Of a DNA stretch of 64,000 nucleotides, positions 63,095 through 64,000 are shown piece by piece. A program made the position numbers and the translations under genes. The first letter of the stretch is position 1. Each line of letters starts with the position of its first letter. Origin of the DNA: Ancylothrix sp036704045 (lineage in GTDB: Bacteria > Cyanobacteriota > Cyanobacteriia > Cyanobacteriales > Oscillatoriaceae); assembly GCA_036704045.1 (NCBI GenBank), contig DATNQM010000005.1:124001-188000 (forward strand), in the 5' to 3' direction. The notes under the pieces are model-generated. The model saw only the letters and a list, made by a program, of their open reading frames with translations. It made no database searches and was not told where the DNA came from.

Positions 63095-63370
63095 CTAGTA
63101 ATTTGGGAAATTTTTTCTGGGCGGGCTTTGTAGTCCAGAGTTGGAAGCAAAAGGCTGGATCAGCAAAGTCATTTTTTCTATTCCTACGACCAACACCGGC
63201 TCGGAGGCTGACAAATTTATTTTACATTTAGGGCAGTATAGGCGAGCCGGCCAGTATTTTCCCAGACATTTTACCCTTCCTCGTTTACCTGCGGTAATTT
63301 CCTCCTCGACAATGGCGGGGATTGTTTCTGAAAATAACTTGATTTTTGGAAATTCAAAAATTTTTCTCAT
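63095..63370 (-). CDS. NfeD-like OB-fold small protein
   Basis: 91 aa. GKRGRVKCLGKYWPARLYC, then LVVGIEKMTLLIQP, match the C-terminal OB-fold domain of NfeD/YuaF proteins, here without protease or membrane domains. It also has a CPKC pair (YCPKCK). Function unknown; stand-alone NfeD-like OB proteins occur in cyanobacteria. The plus-strand open frame 63141-63401 is its shadow. No clear ribosome site at the ATG 63370. Confidence 0.6.
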   Translation of the reverse strand: MRKIFEFPKIKLFSETIPAIVEEEITAGKRGRVKCLGKYWPARLYCPKCKINLSASEPVLVVGIEKMTLLIQPFASNSGLQSPPRKNFPNY

Positions 63371-63613
63371 GATTTTTTGTTGTCTTTGCAGAGTAATTTG
63401 ACAAAAGAATACAGCCCAAACTCCTCCTATATAGAAGGAGTCTGAGAGGCAAGTTTTATCAACAGAATTACTGTTGATTTGCTTTTATCTATTTGGGGAA
63501 AAATTGAATAAATTATGCAGATAGACTCGCAATAGGCTGCATTTTTGTTTTGAGTCTTTGTTGCGTTGAAATTTTGGCAGATAAATTTGATGTTGCGTCT
63601 GGTAAAATCAAAG

Positions 63614-63811
63614 TTACGGACAGATTTCCTTGCCACAGGGAGGCTGAGGTTTTTCTTCTTTAGGAGATTCTTTAGTGGCTATCACCGGCACTTCTATATC
63701 TGTTTCTGTAAAGAGAATAAGCTTTGAAGAAGAAGCGAAGGCGGTTTTATAGTTAGTAGAAATAACAGCAACAGTGAAGACAATGGGGAAGATGATATCT
63801 CTGACTGACAT
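63614..63811 (-). CDS. Small putative secreted protein
   Basis: 65 aa. Hydrophobic N-terminus (DIIFPIVFTVAVISTNYKTAFA) like a signal peptide, then a short mature part ending PQPPCGKEICP with two cysteines. CTGGAG lies about ten bases before the ATG at 63811. No family recognised. It resembles in style the small secreted ORFs at 12190-12634. Confidence 0.45.
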   Translation of the reverse strand: MSVRDIIFPIVFTVAVISTNYKTAFASSSKLILFTETDIEVPVIATKESPKEEKPQPPCGKEICP

Positions 63812-64000
63812 GACTATAAGACTCCAGTAAAAAAGGTGTTAGACGAAAGCTAAATAACGGAATTTGCCTTTGGATAAAAGCAGTAATTTTTCTGCTTAAT
63901 CTAGGGTGTTTCCGCTTTTTGCTTTGTTAATTATTTCTTGGAGTCATCCGCGAAGAATTATGCAGAAATCAATTCAAATATTTTGGTGTCCATTGTCTAT

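Noticed and set aside
63427..63636. 69-aa open frame on the minus strand
   Set aside because: No ribosome site or protein-like pattern, and it overlaps the end of the small secreted ORF.

Overview
The window comes from a cyanobacterium of roughly 40% GC, most likely a filamentous, motile, non-marine lineage. The evidence is a phycobilisome-degradation protein NblA, paired C-type flavodiiron proteins (Flv3 and Flv1), a PatA-type regulator in a Pil/Hmp-like chemosensory cluster, type 2 IPP isomerase, an IscR-like Rrf2 regulator without cysteines, and many dispersed cyanobacterial intergenic repeats. I cannot name the genus. I saw no CRISPR array, prophage, transposase or rRNA. The one RNA gene I am sure of is tRNA-Leu(UAG) near the right end.

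Layout. 0-3.6 kb (minus strand): an RNA-repair pair (ATP-dependent RNA ligase and an HD-domain/polynucleotide-kinase fusion) downstream of glutathione reductase. 3.6-4.5 kb: spacer with a 56-bp tandem repeat. 4.5-12 kb (plus): chemosensory operon PatA-like / CheW / TPR-MCP / hybrid CheA, without a separate CheY, followed by two tiny putative secreted proteins. 12.8-16.1 kb: a Cache-like-PAS-PAS-GGDEF-EAL cyclic-di-GMP enzyme. 17-21.4 kb: a giant DUF4347/beta-helix/Pro-Thr-repeat/RTX surface protein. Its roughly 1-kb upstream region carries three tandem copies of a conserved element plus terminator on the same strand (candidate sRNA array or attenuator ladder).

22.4-28 kb: DHH phosphoesterase, QueD, a BON lipoprotein, two general-stress (YflT-type) proteins with three modules between them, and a MoaD/ThiS-like protein. 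28.4-33.8 kb: a double histidine-phosphatase with an odd start, a DHOase homologue lacking metal ligands, LepB, and a second DHOase with a Q-x-H motif. 33.8-37.5 kb: flv3-flv1. 37.7-43.6 kb: padR / membrane-fusion protein / RND pump. 43.8-46.7 kb: an orphan CdiI-type immunity protein and a divergent CRP/FNR regulator-hcp pair with a well placed FNR-type operator.

46.8-52.1 kb (plus): Rrf2 regulator, cobD, pyrR, fni, sppA. 52.1-56.9 kb (minus): SufR-like regulator, GDYXXLXY/DUF2157 pair, sorbosone-dehydrogenase-like lipoprotein. 57.3-62.7 kb (plus): a degenerate Ser/Thr kinase, a small conserved protein, an ABC1/UbiB kinase, a PP2C phosphatase and nblA. 62.9-64 kb (minus): tRNA-Leu, an NfeD-like OB-fold protein and a small secreted protein.

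Most genes are housekeeping or signalling. The least explained signals are the tandem element array at 21.9-22.15 kb, the RNA-repair pair, the hcp operator, the pseudokinase, the orphan immunity gene and the two metal-site-variant dihydroorotases.
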